The position numbers and the translations under genes are program-made. From Kitasatospora sp. NBC_00240 (lineage in GTDB: Bacteria > Actinomycetota > Actinomycetes > Streptomycetales > Streptomycetaceae), in assembly GCF_026342405.1 (NCBI RefSeq), contig NZ_JAPEMU010000001.1:124001-188000 (forward strand): 64,000 nt of DNA, read 5' to 3'. A model generated the notes under the pieces. It was not told where the DNA came from, searched no databases, and saw only the letters and a program-made list of their open reading frames with translations. The first letter of the stretch is position 1; each line of letters begins with the position of its first letter. This document shows, one piece after another, positions 19,288 through 27,442 of this stretch.

Positions 19288-19468
19288 GCCAGCAGATCTC
19301 GGCGCCGCACCTGGCCCCGACCGCCGACATCTGCGGCCCAACCGAGGGCACCGACGGCGTCCCGCACGTCGAGGAGACCGCCGAACGGAAGCCGAGGTCT
19401 CCCACCGCACCGACCGGCTCGGCGAGCGGAGGCCGCCTGCTGCCAGCCGGAGGCGGTGCCGGTGCCGT

Positions 19469-20106
19469 TCAGCGCCGGAACTGGCGCCGGTACGTCGAGG
19501 GGCTGACCCCCATCGTCACGCGGAAGTGGTGGCGGAACCCCGCCACGGTCAGGCCCACCCGGGCGGGCACCGCTTGGATCGGATGGTCCGTGGAATCCAG
19601 GAGTACGGCACCGGCCCGGATCCGCTGCTGGGTGATCCAGCGCCCGGGCGGCAGGCCGGCCGCGTCGGCGAATCGGCGTTAGAACTGCCGTACCGACAGG
19701 TGTGCGAGGTCGGCCAGTTCGTCGACGGCGAGCCGTCGGTGCAGGTGTTCCAGGGCGTACCGCATGGCGGTGCTGACCGGGTCGTCGGACGGTGCCCTGG
19801 CCACCGGATGCTCCGCGAACTGGGCTTGGCCGCCCTCGCGGTGCGAGGCCACGACATTCTGCGGGCCACCCGAGCGGCAACGTCGGCGCCGTGGTCGTTG
19901 CGGACGAGGTGCAGACAGGCGTCGATGCCGGCGGCCGTTCCGGCGGCCGTGATGACCGATCCGTGGTCGACGTAGAGCACCGAGGCGTTGACCGTCACCG
20001 CCGGATGGCGCTCCTGGAGCAGGCGGGCGTGCCGCCAGTGGGTGGTCGCCTCCTTCCCGTCCAGCAGCCCCGCGGCGGCCAGGGCGAACGCGCCGCTGCA
20101 GGTGAG
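19469..20106 (-). pseudogene. Broken GlxA-like AraC-family regulator
   Basis: Read on the minus strand, the remains show a DJ-1-like sensor part (CSGAFALAAAGLLDGKEATT, then VNASVLYVDHGSVITAAGTA) and an AraC DNA-binding part (AVDELADLAHLSVRQF, then VGLTVAGFRHHFRVTMGVSP), ending at a TGA at 19469. Three lesions are visible. A one-base loss near 19857 breaks the frame inside ARRMVVASHREGG. A TAA at 19679-19681 replaces the usual Tyr after VRQF. The N-terminal half of the sensor is missing where it meets a transposase remnant. The protein cannot be made; targets are unknown. Confidence 0.88.
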
Positions 20107-20222
20107 AGTCGGTGGTCGGCAGGTGAGTCCGTTGCTCGGCGGGGAAGTTGTAGAACGCCAGCAGTTCGTCCTGGTCGTCGGTGATCTTCGGGGATCTTCG
20201 GGGCGGTCTTGGGCGGGACCAC
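20107..20222 (-). mobile_element. Remnant of an IS256-family transposase
   Basis: On the minus strand a short stretch reads TDDQDELLAFYNFPAEQ followed by THLPTTDS, which matches the C-terminal DDE region of IS256/mutator transposases (typically LLAFYDFPAEHWIHLRTTNP). Upstream, KTAPKI fits the preceding segment in another frame. The two parts are separated by an exact 10-bp tandem duplication (ATCTTCGGGG, 20184-20193 and 20194-20203) that breaks the frame. No terminal repeats are left. The join with the GlxA-like remnant lies near 20106. Confidence 0.75.
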
Positions 20223-20230
20223 CATGGTTG

Positions 20231-20671
20231 TCACACCGCCGAGAGCCATACGACCGGTAGGTAGCGGCTGGGAGGTCGCACCGGTGGCAGCCGCAGGCCC
20301 GGATGCGGGTTCGGGCCGACGACAGCCGTCACTTCGGCCGCCGGGTAGCCGAACAGGTCGATGTCGTCGAGGACCACCGCCACCGCGGACGGCCGGGTCG
20401 GCCTCGGCTCGCATCGGCGCAGTTCCACGGCCGCGAATCCGTGCCTGTCGTGGTCGGCGCGACCCAGGCGATCCATGCTGTCCCCCCAGAGGACGAGCTC
20501 CACGCCCTCGTAGCAGGCCGAGAAGGCCCAGCCTGCCTGACAGATCCAGGTCTCGCGCACATCCGCCAGAGTCGCGACCGCCCACTGGCACTCCCGCTCG
20601 GACATGCCGAATCGCAGAACACCGGCATCCTGCGGCAGAGCGAGACCCGTCCCCGGCGACAACTCGAACAT
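20231..20671 (-). CDS. Hypothetical protein
   Basis: A 146-residue soluble protein I do not recognise. It has RFGMSERECQWAVATLADV near the start and VAVVLDDIDLFGYPAAEVTA in the second half, as in small single-domain proteins found beside immunity-type or unknown loci in streptomycetes. It ends within 10 bp of the transposase remnant, so its 3' end may have been altered. No clear ribosome site precedes the ATG. Confidence 0.6.
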   Translation of the reverse strand: MFELSPGTGLALPQDAGVLRFGMSERECQWAVATLADVRETWICQAGWAFSACYEGVELVLWGDSMDRLGRADHDRHGFAAVELRRCEPRPTRPSAVAVVLDDIDLFGYPAAEVTAVVGPNPHPGLRLPPVRPPSRYLPVVWLSAV

Positions 20672-21263
20672 CCCAGGATGATCGCCGCACCGGGCGTACG
20701 AAGCAACGGCCCCCGTCGGGCCGGCATCCGGCGGTACCCGCGCCTGGGCGCGCTACCGGCGTTCGAGGCCCACGAATGCGCAGGCGAGCCACTTCCCCGG
20801 GAGCGCGGCCGGGACGGCCGGCCGGCGGGGAGTGCCGGGCCGACGGCTGAGGCCCCCTCGAACAACCCGGGCGGGGGAAGACCACCCGTGGCCGTGGAAC
20901 CCCGTCGGTCCTCGGGAACATGTGCCGGGCAGGAGCCGGTGGAAGCGAGGCCCGACGGTCGTGCTGCTCAGGGCCCGTCCGTTGTGCCTTCTCCTGACGC
21001 CGGGGAGAGCAGGGGGACGCCGCCCCCTCACCGGGCCACCGGCCCGACGGGGCTGCCGGCAACACCGCCCGGTGTCCGGCGGCCCCGCCCGTTGCGCCCC
21101 GCCGCCCGAAACCACGCCCGCACGAGCGTGGCACCACCCGCGGCCCCACCCGCGTGTCGCCCGATCGGGCCATCCGGCGGGCGGGCGCGGCGGGCGGATG
21201 CGATCTTCGGAGCACGCGGCTCCTTCGCCGCCATCGCCTTGGACCCGACGCCTGGAGGCCCGG
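20672..21263. other. Non-coding stretch before the DUF4389 gene
   Basis: About 590 bases between a leftward and a rightward gene. Open frames here lack ribosome sites and recognisable products. I see no RNA gene and no strong hairpin. It probably holds both promoters and debris from the adjacent decayed zone. Confidence 0.4.
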
Positions 21264-22088
21264 ATGTGGGACGCTCCCCCTGCCGCTGCGCCCGCCGCGG
21301 CCGAGTTCCTGCCGACCCTGGACATGCCGGAGCCGGAGGATCAGAACCGGCTGACCGTGCTGCTGCGCCTCCTGATGCTCATCCCGCAGTTCATCGTGGT
21401 GTGGGTGCTGTCGGTGGTGGCCTTCTTCGTGAGCGTGATCGGCTGGTTCGGGGCACTCGCGCTCGGCCGGCTGCCGGACTTCGCGGCCACCTACCTGGCG
21501 GGCTTCGTCGCCTACGAGACGCGGGTGAACGCGTACGCGATGCTGACCCACGACCGGTATCCGCCGTTCGCGTTCCAGACGCCGGAGTACCCCGTGCGGG
21601 TCGGGCTGAAGCCGGGGGAGCTCAACCGGCTGGCGGTCTTCTTCCGGCTGATCCTGGCCATCCCCGCGGCGATCGTGCAGAGCGTACTGCTGACGGGGTG
21701 GTGGACGGTGTCGTTCATCAGCTGGCTGGTGGTGCTGATCCTGGGCCGGATGCCGCGGCCGCTGTTCGAGGCCAGCGCGGCGATCGTGCGCTACCGGATG
21801 CGGTTCCAGGCGTACCTGCTGATGCTCACCGCCGCCTACCCGAAGGGGCTCTTCGGCGAGGACCCGTCCACCCCCGCCGCCGCCCCGGGCGCCGTGGCCT
21901 CGGCGACCCGTCCGCTGGTGCTCAGCGGCGCGGGGCGCGGGCTGCTGGTCGTCTTCATCCTGGTGGGGATCGCCGCCTCGCTCACCTCCTCCCTGACCGG
22001 CACGTTCACCTCGGACGACGACAACGACGACCTGTCCGGGCACGTCACCGCGCCGCTGCACCCCGGACCGGTCCTGGCCGGGCGCTGA
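21264..22088 (+). CDS. DUF4389 membrane protein
   Basis: A 274-residue membrane protein with two repeats of a domain made of a hydrophobic hairpin and an amphipathic segment (LTVLLRLLMLIPQFIVVWVL and LAVFFRLILAIPAAIVQSVL), which is the DUF4389 pattern, plus a final C-terminal helix (GLLVVFILVGIAASL). GGAGG lies five bases before the ATG. The function of the family is not established. Confidence 0.85.
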   Translation: MWDAPPAAAPAAAEFLPTLDMPEPEDQNRLTVLLRLLMLIPQFIVVWVLSVVAFFVSVIGWFGALALGRLPDFAATYLAGFVAYETRVNAYAMLTHDRYPPFAFQTPEYPVRVGLKPGELNRLAVFFRLILAIPAAIVQSVLLTGWWTVSFISWLVVLILGRMPRPLFEASAAIVRYRMRFQAYLLMLTAAYPKGLFGEDPSTPAAAPGAVASATRPLVLSGAGRGLLVVFILVGIAASLTSSLTGTFTSDDDNDDLSGHVTAPLHPGPVLAGR

Positions 22089-22122
22089 GCCGGAGCGGCC
22101 GGGTCGGGCCGGCCGGGTCGGT

Positions 22123-23241
22123 TCACCCCCGGTCGGCCGGGACCGCCGGGTGCTGCCAGAGCCCCCGGGCCGCGAGCAGCGGCAGGACGCCCTCGCCCAC
22201 CTGGTAGGCCTCCTCCAGGTGCGGGATGCCGGAGAGGATGAACTCCCGGACGCCCACCCGGTGGTACTCCCCGATCAGGTCGGCAACCTCCTGGTGGCTG
22301 CCCACCAGTGCGGTGCCGGCGCCGCCCCGCACCAGCCCGATGCCGGCCCACAGACCCGGGTGCACCTCCAACCGGTCGGTGGCGCCGCCGTGCAGCTCCC
22401 GCATCCGCCGCTGGCCGTCCGACTCGCTTCGGGCCAGGGCGAGTTGGGTACTGCGAATCCGCTCCGGGCTCATCCCGGCGAGCAGCCGTTCGGCCTCGGC
22501 CCAGGCCTGCGCGGAGGTGTCCCTGGCGATCACGTGCAGTCGGATCCCGAACCGGGGCGTGCGGCCCCGGGCCCGGGCCAGGCCGCGGATCCACTCGATC
22601 TTCTCCCGCACCTGCGCGGGGGGCTCGCCCCAGGTGAGGTACACGTCCGCGTGCCGGGCCGCGACCGCGCCGGCCGCCGTCGAGGAGCCGCCGAAGTAGA
22701 TCTCCGGCGCGGGATCCGGGCACCGGGCCAACCGGGCCTGCTCCACCCGCAGATGCTCCCCCTCGTGGTCGACGCTCTCCCCCGCCCAGAGCCGCCGGAC
22801 GATCCCGAGGAACTCGTCCGCCCGGGCGTAGCGCCCCTCCTTGTCCAGGAAGTCGCCGTAGGCGCGCTGTTCGGCCGACTCGCCGCCCGTCACCACGTTG
22901 AGCAGCAGCCGGCCGTGGGACTGGCGCTGGTAGCTGGCCGCCATCTGGGCGGCCAGGGTGGGGCTCAGCTGTCCCGGGCGGAAGGCGACCAGGAACTTGA
23001 GCCGCTCGGTGACCTGGGTGAGCATGGCCGTGGTCAGCCAGGCGTCCTCGCACCAGACGCCGGTGGGGGTCAGCGCGCCGGCGAAGCCGAGCTGCTCGGC
23101 CGTCCGGGCGATCTGGCCGAGGTATTCGATGCTCGGGGGGCGGTCGGCGCCCGCCGTGCCGGGCGTCGACCCGTGGCCGCCGCCGACCACGTGGCGACTG
23201 TCGCCGGTGGTGGGCAGGAACCAGTGGAAGGTCAGGGACAT
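22123..23241 (-). CDS. ssuD: Alkanesulfonate monooxygenase, FMNH2-dependent
   Basis: This 372-residue luciferase-like enzyme is a full match to SsuD, which releases sulfite from C1-C10 sulfonates using reduced FMN. Hallmarks are PTGVWCEDAWL, FLVAFRPG, LLNVVTGG, YLTWGEPPAQV, RFGIRLHVIARD, GLVRGGAGTALVG and IPHLEEAYQVGE. The ATG has AGGAG upstream. It lies 84 bp behind a flavin reductase that can supply FMNH2, and these two appear to be a separate transcription unit from the larger cluster, after a strong hairpin at 23971-24007. No SsuABC transporter is adjacent; the nearby transporter is of the peptide type. Confidence 0.93.
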   Translation of the reverse strand: MSLTFHWFLPTTGDSRHVVGGGHGSTPGTAGADRPPSIEYLGQIARTAEQLGFAGALTPTGVWCEDAWLTTAMLTQVTERLKFLVAFRPGQLSPTLAAQMAASYQRQSHGRLLLNVVTGGESAEQRAYGDFLDKEGRYARADEFLGIVRRLWAGESVDHEGEHLRVEQARLARCPDPAPEIYFGGSSTAAGAVAARHADVYLTWGEPPAQVREKIEWIRGLARARGRTPRFGIRLHVIARDTSAQAWAEAERLLAGMSPERIRSTQLALARSESDGQRRMRELHGGATDRLEVHPGLWAGIGLVRGGAGTALVGSHQEVADLIGEYHRVGVREFILSGIPHLEEAYQVGEGVLPLLAARGLWQHPAVPADRG

Positions 23242-23325
23242 GGGGACTCCTGGGACGGGCGGCGGGCGGCTGTGCGGGCCGCGTGGAGGTGCCGGGCGGT
23301 GGCTCCGGCACCGGACGGGGCCGGG

Positions 23326-23871
23326 TCAGCTCCGGTGGGCACCGGCGCCCGGGGCGGACGTGAACCCGCCGAAGGCGCCGTCGTGGTGCACCAGCGGGCC
23401 GACGTCCTCCCGCGCCAGGGTGTCGACGACCTCACCGACCACCATCAGGTGGTCGCCGACCTCCTGGAGCAGCACCGGACGCGCCGTCAGCCAGGCGGCG
23501 ACCCCGGCCAGGACGGGCGTGCCCAGCTCGTCGGGCGTCCAGTCGGTGCCGGCGAAGCGGTCGACGCCGCTGCGGGCGAACCGGGCCGCCAGCGCCTCCT
23601 GGCCCCGGCCGAGGATGTGCACGGCGAAGCTGCCGGCCGCCCGGACGGCCGGGGCCGCCGAGGCGGTGGCCGACACGTAGAAGGACACCAGGGCCGGGTC
23701 CAGGCTGACCGAGGTGAAGGAGGTGGCGGTGAACCCGGCGGGGCCCGGCACGGTGATGACGGTGACGCCCGCGGCCTGCCGGCGCAGGGTGCGGCGCAGC
23801 CGGTCGGCCGGTAGGGGTACCGGGCCGGTCGGCCTGAGCTGGGTAACGGGGAGGTCCTGGGTGATGGTCAC
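23326..23871 (-). CDS. Flavin reductase (FMN/NAD(P)H), partner of monooxygenases
   Basis: A 181-residue split-barrel flavin reductase with GVTVITVPGPAGFTATSFTS near residue 35 and FAVHILGRGQ near residue 83. It should reduce free FMN for SsuD-type enzymes. It is not homologous to E. coli SsuE but plays the same part in many actinomycete loci. The start is a GTG with AAGGA upstream. It precedes ssuD on the same strand. Confidence 0.88.
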   Translation of the reverse strand: MTITQDLPVTQLRPTGPVPLPADRLRRTLRRQAAGVTVITVPGPAGFTATSFTSVSLDPALVSFYVSATASAAPAVRAAGSFAVHILGRGQEALAARFARSGVDRFAGTDWTPDELGTPVLAGVAAWLTARPVLLQEVGDHLMVVGEVVDTLAREDVGPLVHHDGAFGGFTSAPGAGAHRS

Positions 23872-23970
23872 GGGGATTTCCTTCCGGGGAGGCGAGTCGG
23901 CGCTACGGCGGTCGGGCCTGCATCGGTCGGGCGGCGGGCTCGCGGGCGGTGCCGGGGGTGACCGGCGGGA

Positions 23971-24007
23971 CGGGTCCGGTCCGAACCGTCCGGACGGACC
24001 GGACCCG
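23971..24007 (-). terminator. Strong hairpin ending the large sulfur operon
   Basis: CGGGTCCGGTCCG (23971-23983) pairs perfectly with CGGACCGGACCCG (23995-24007) over 13 bp around an 11-base loop. It lies 27 bp after the hydrolase stop and before the flavin reductase start, so it probably separates two transcription units. Confidence 0.8.
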
Positions 24008-24033
24008 TCCCGGCGGTGCGGGCGGAACGGACC

Positions 24034-24948
24034 TCAGCGGGGCGGTTCCTCGACCGTGAGCAGGCGGGGCAGGTCCGGGCCGCCGCGCAGGCGCTCCAGC
24101 CACTGGACGAGCTGCGCCGCGACGCTGCGGTGGGTGGCGTCGTTGAGCACGTCGTGCCGGCCGTCCTCGACCAGCACCAGGACGGCGGCGGGCAGGCGCG
24201 CGGCGAACTCGCGGACGGCCTGCGGCGGGGCGACGGGGTCGGCCGCGCCGTGCAGGACCAGGACGGGCAGCCGTCCGGGCGACGCCGGGGGCGGCCCGTC
24301 CTCCCCGAGCGGCGCCGGGGCCACGGCCGGCGCCGGGTTCAGCGCCGGGTTCAGGGCCGGGTTCAGGGCCGGGTTCAGGGCCGGGTTCAGCGCCGGAGCG
24401 AGCAGCGCGTCCGGGACGCGGTCCGCGAAGCGGCCCCGGCCGAACGCCGGATCGGCCGTCAGCACACCGCGGTGGGCCGGGCAGGACGTCCGGGCCGCCA
24501 GCTCCTCCTCCCAGCCGTCGGGCGCCGGGGCGCCGGCCGTCAGCGGCAGCGCGGCGAGCACCAGACCGTCCGGCCGTGTCCCGGCCTCCCGGGCGGCGGC
24601 CAGCGCCCGCAGGGCGCCGGTGTCCGACCCGGCCAGCACCACGGGTGCCGGGGCCTGCCGGGCGACGGCCGCGAAGGCCGCCGTCACGTCGGCGGGCGCC
24701 GGGTCCGGGCCGAGGCCGAGCGCGTGGACGCCGTAGCCGTCAGCGGCCAGCCGGCGGCCGAACCGCTGGTAGACGGCCGGGTTCTCGCCCCGGCCGGGGA
24801 GCAGCACCACGGTGCCGCGCCGGGCGGCGCCCTCGGCGGGCTCCCAGACGAGCGTGCCGGGCTGCGAGTCGGGGGCGGCGGCCGCCGGGGCGGGGGCGAG
24901 CGGGGCCGGGGCGGGGGCGAGCGGGGCCGGCGCGAGGTGGGCGCTCAT
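24034..24948 (-). CDS. Alpha/beta hydrolase with tandem ALNP linker
   Basis: A 304-residue alpha/beta hydrolase. After a proline/alanine-rich N-terminus it shows the oxyanion strand TVVLLPGRGENP, a degenerate elbow LAGSDTGAL, and a late Asp/His pair in LHGAADPVAPP and EDGRHDVLND. The elbow lacks the classic GxSxG because the position before the turn is GSD, so activity may depend on an unusual nucleophile. Between cap and core lie five ALNP repeats from a 12-bp tandem repeat. It is coupled by ATGA to the upstream monooxygenase gene, so it probably acts on the product or substrate of the sulfur pathway, for example a thioester or S-ester. The substrate is unknown. Confidence 0.75.
   Translation of the reverse strand: MSAHLAPAPLAPAPAPLAPAPAAAAPDSQPGTLVWEPAEGAARRGTVVLLPGRGENPAVYQRFGRRLAADGYGVHALGLGPDPAPADVTAAFAAVARQAPAPVVLAGSDTGALRALAAAREAGTRPDGLVLAALPLTAGAPAPDGWEEELAARTSCPAHRGVLTADPAFGRGRFADRVPDALLAPALNPALNPALNPALNPALNPAPAVAPAPLGEDGPPPASPGRLPVLVLHGAADPVAPPQAVREFAARLPAAVLVLVEDGRHDVLNDATHRSVAAQLVQWLERLRGGPDLPRLLTVEEPPR
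24333..24402. repeat. Tandem 12-bp repeat inside the hydrolase gene
   Basis: The unit GCCGGGTTCAGG, with minor changes, is repeated about five times and encodes successive Ala-Leu-Asn-Pro units. The length keeps frame. Confidence 0.85.
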
Positions 24949-26114
24949 CGGGCGCTCCCGGCGGTGACCGGGGCGGCCAGCCGGGCGGCGGCCTCGCGGG
25001 CCGCCTCGGTGCGCTCGCGCCGAGCGACCTCCTGGCGGACCAGCGGCAGCAGGTGGCGACCGTAGTCCAGCGCGTCCTCAAGCGGGTCGTAGCCGCGGAT
25101 CAGCAGGGTGCTGACGCCGATGTCGACGTAGTCGAGCAGGGCCTGCGCGACCGTTTCGGGGGTGCCCACCAGCGCGGTCGAGTTGCCCGCGGCGCCGGTC
25201 GCGGCGGCCGGGGCGGTCCACAGGGCGCGGTCGTGCCGGTCGGCCTTGGCGGCGGCCGCGAGCAGCCGCTGCGAGCCGGCGTTCTGCGGCCGGGCGTCGG
25301 GCCCGACCGGGAGGATCGCACGCTTGCCCACGAAGGAGCCGCCGCCCCGGCCGCGGTTCTGGATGGTGTCCAGGATGCCGTGGGCCCGCTCCCAGGCCTC
25401 CTCCTCGGTGCGGCCCAGGATCGGCCGGAAGGAGACGCTGATCCGGGGCGGCGTGCTGCGCCCGGCGGCCTCGGCGCCGGCCCGGACGGCCGCGATCTGC
25501 TCGGCCGTCTCGGCGAGCGGCTCGCCCCAGAGCGCGAAGACGTCCGCGTGCTTGCCGCCGACCCGGTAGGCCGCCTCGGACGACCCGCCGAAGTAGAGCG
25601 GGATGCGCGGCTGCTGGACGGGCCGGACCTCGGCGTGGAAGTCCTCCAGCCGGTAGTGCGGGCCCTGGTGGTCGAACGGGCCCTCACTGGTCCAGGCCTT
25701 GGTGAGGACGTCCAGGTAGTCGTCGCTGCGGTCGTAGCGCTCGTCCTTGGGGAGGTAGTCGCCGTCCCGGCGCTGCTCGGCGTCGTGGCCCCCGGTGATG
25801 ATGTGGACGGCGACCCGGCCGCCGGAGAACTGGTCCAGGGTGGCGAAGGTACGGGCCGCCAGGGTGGGGGCGACGAAGCCCGGCCGGTGCGCGACCAGCA
25901 GGCCCAGACGTTCGGTGTGGGCGGCCACGTGGGCGGCGACCTGGCTGCCGTCCGGGCTGGAGGAGCCGTAGCCGATCAGGATCCGGTCGAAGCCGGCCTC
26001 CTCGTGGGCCTTGGCGAAGCGCCGGGTGAAGTCGGGGTCGACGACCGGACCGGTGGCGGGGCGGGTCTCGGAGACGTCGGTGGTGCCGATCATGCCGATG
26101 AACTCGACGGGCAT
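24945..26114 (-). CDS. SsuD-like FMN-dependent monooxygenase (LLM class), copy 1
   Basis: A 389-residue luciferase-fold enzyme starting MPVEFIGMIGTTD. It shares with SsuD the segments [50 protein letters not shown] and FALWGEPLAETAEQI, but it has a longer C-terminal part (AAGNSTALVGTPETVAQALL) and is a different subgroup. Such enzymes use FMNH2 and oxygen to cleave C-S bonds in sulfonates, sulfones or related compounds. The stop overlaps the hydrolase start (ATGA). It is closely similar to the enzyme at 29835-30926; together they flank the molybdoenzyme and SfnB-like genes. The substrate is unknown. Confidence 0.88.
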   Translation of the reverse strand: MPVEFIGMIGTTDVSETRPATGPVVDPDFTRRFAKAHEEAGFDRILIGYGSSSPDGSQVAAHVAAHTERLGLLVAHRPGFVAPTLAARTFATLDQFSGGRVAVHIITGGHDAEQRRDGDYLPKDERYDRSDDYLDVLTKAWTSEGPFDHQGPHYRLEDFHAEVRPVQQPRIPLYFGGSSEAAYRVGGKHADVFALWGEPLAETAEQIAAVRAGAEAAGRSTPPRISVSFRPILGRTEEEAWERAHGILDTIQNRGRGGGSFVGKRAILPVGPDARPQNAGSQRLLAAAAKADRHDRALWTAPAAATGAAGNSTALVGTPETVAQALLDYVDIGVSTLLIRGYDPLEDALDYGRHLLPLVRQEVARRERTEAAREAAARLAAPVTAGSAR

Positions 26115-26176
26115 GGTGTCAGGGCCTTTCGTACGGTGGCTCGGGAGAACTCGGTGGTGACGGTGGGGTGGTGCGG

Positions 26177-27442
26177 TCAGGAGCGGGTGCGCAGCAGGGC
26201 TCGCTGCCCGGCGGCGAGCAGGACGGTGTCGTCCTGCGGGGTGTGGATGCGGCTGCAGAGCACGTTGCGCAGGTGGCGCTGGAGCGGGTTGTCGTAGGTG
26301 AGCGCGTTGTTGCCGATCAGGGCGACGGCCTGTTCGACCGCGCCGATCGCGGCCCGGGTGCCGAGCACCTTGGCGCCGGCGGCCTCCTCGGCGGCGGCCG
26401 GCTCGCCCGCGTCGACGGCCCGCGCCAGGGCGGTCACCAGCCGTTCGGCGCCGGCCAGCGTCACCTCGATCTCGCCGACGGCGCTCTGGAAGCGCGGCAG
26501 GCTCGCCAGCGGCGCACCGAGCGCGGTGGGGACCCGCTCGTGCAGGAAGCCGGTCAGCCATTCCAGGGCGGTCCGGGCCACGCCGAGGTAGAGGGCGGTG
26601 AGCCCGAGCGAGTTCCAGGCCCCGGCCGCCGTGTCCCGGCCGCCGTCCGCGCCGGGCCGGGCGAGACCGGCGACGTGCCCGTACGGGACACGGACGGCGT
26701 CGAGCAGCACGTCGTCGCTGCGGCTGGCGCGTAGGCCGAGGTGGTTCCAGGTCCGCTCGACGGTCAGGCCCGGAGTGTCGGAGCGGACCAGGAAGCTGCC
26801 GACACGGGGTTCGGGCTCGTCGGTGCGGGCCCAGACCAGCATCCAGCGCAGGGCCTCCGCACCGGTGGAGAAGATCTTGCGGCCGGTCAGCTCCCAGTGG
26901 TCGCCGTGGCGGCGGGCGACGGTCGCGGGCAGTCCGCCGCGTACGGGGGTACCCAGATCGGGCTCCACCCGCAACGCGTTGACCAGGGCGGGCCGCTCGG
27001 CGGACTCGGCGAGCAGCTCCGCGTACACCTCGGCGGGCCAGTGCGGGGTGCGGGCCTCGGCGGCGTGGGTGAACAGGGTCATCGCGGTGACCAGGGCCAC
27101 CGCCGGGTCGCCCGCGCCGAGGGCGCCGAGGATCCGGACGGTGTCGGCGAGCCGGCTGCCGGGGCCGCCGGAGCGGGCGCCGACGGTGGCGGTGAGCAGC
27201 CCGGCCCGGTGCACGGCCTCGATGCCCCGGTAGGGGAAGGAGGCTTCGCGGTCGTGTTCCTCCGCGTGCGCGGCGAGGGCGGCGGTGACGGCCGGCAGCC
27301 CGTCGAGGTCGGGGGCGGGGAGGACCGGAAGAGCGGAGGGGATGGACGGAACGGACGGGACGGGCGGGACCAGCGAGACGGGCGGGGCGGGCGGGTGCGG
27401 GGCCCCTTGCTGGATCAGCTGCTGGGTCGGTTGCTGGGTCAT
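26177..27442 (-). CDS. SfnB-like sulfur acquisition oxidoreductase (acyl-CoA dehydrogenase fold)
   Basis: A 421-residue acyl-CoA-dehydrogenase-fold flavoprotein after a proline-rich N-terminus of ~45 residues. It has the FMN/FAD domain features HWELTGRKIFSTGAEALRW and an ALIGNNALTYDNPLQRHLRNVLCS segment. The usual catalytic glutamate of fatty-acid dehydrogenases is not evident. This branch includes DszC and SfnB, flavin-dependent monooxygenases of sulfides, sulfoxides or sulfones in sulfur-scavenging operons. Its ATG shares one base with the stop of the molybdoenzyme gene (TGATG), so it is translationally coupled. The role is inferred from family and cluster. Confidence 0.8.
   Translation of the reverse strand: MTQQPTQQLIQQGAPHPPAPPVSLVPPVPSVPSIPSALPVLPAPDLDGLPAVTAALAAHAEEHDREASFPYRGIEAVHRAGLLTATVGARSGGPGSRLADTVRILGALGAGDPAVALVTAMTLFTHAAEARTPHWPAEVYAELLAESAERPALVNALRVEPDLGTPVRGGLPATVARRHGDHWELTGRKIFSTGAEALRWMLVWARTDEPEPRVGSFLVRSDTPGLTVERTWNHLGLRASRSDDVLLDAVRVPYGHVAGLARPGADGGRDTAAGAWNSLGLTALYLGVARTALEWLTGFLHERVPTALGAPLASLPRFQSAVGEIEVTLAGAERLVTALARAVDAGEPAAAEEAAGAKVLGTRAAIGAVEQAVALIGNNALTYDNPLQRHLRNVLCSRIHTPQDDTVLLAAGQRALLRTRS

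Noticed and set aside
20303..22207. 634-codon plus-strand frame
   Set aside because: It has an Arg/Pro/Gly-rich translation without motifs and covers non-coding DNA and another gene in the wrong frame.
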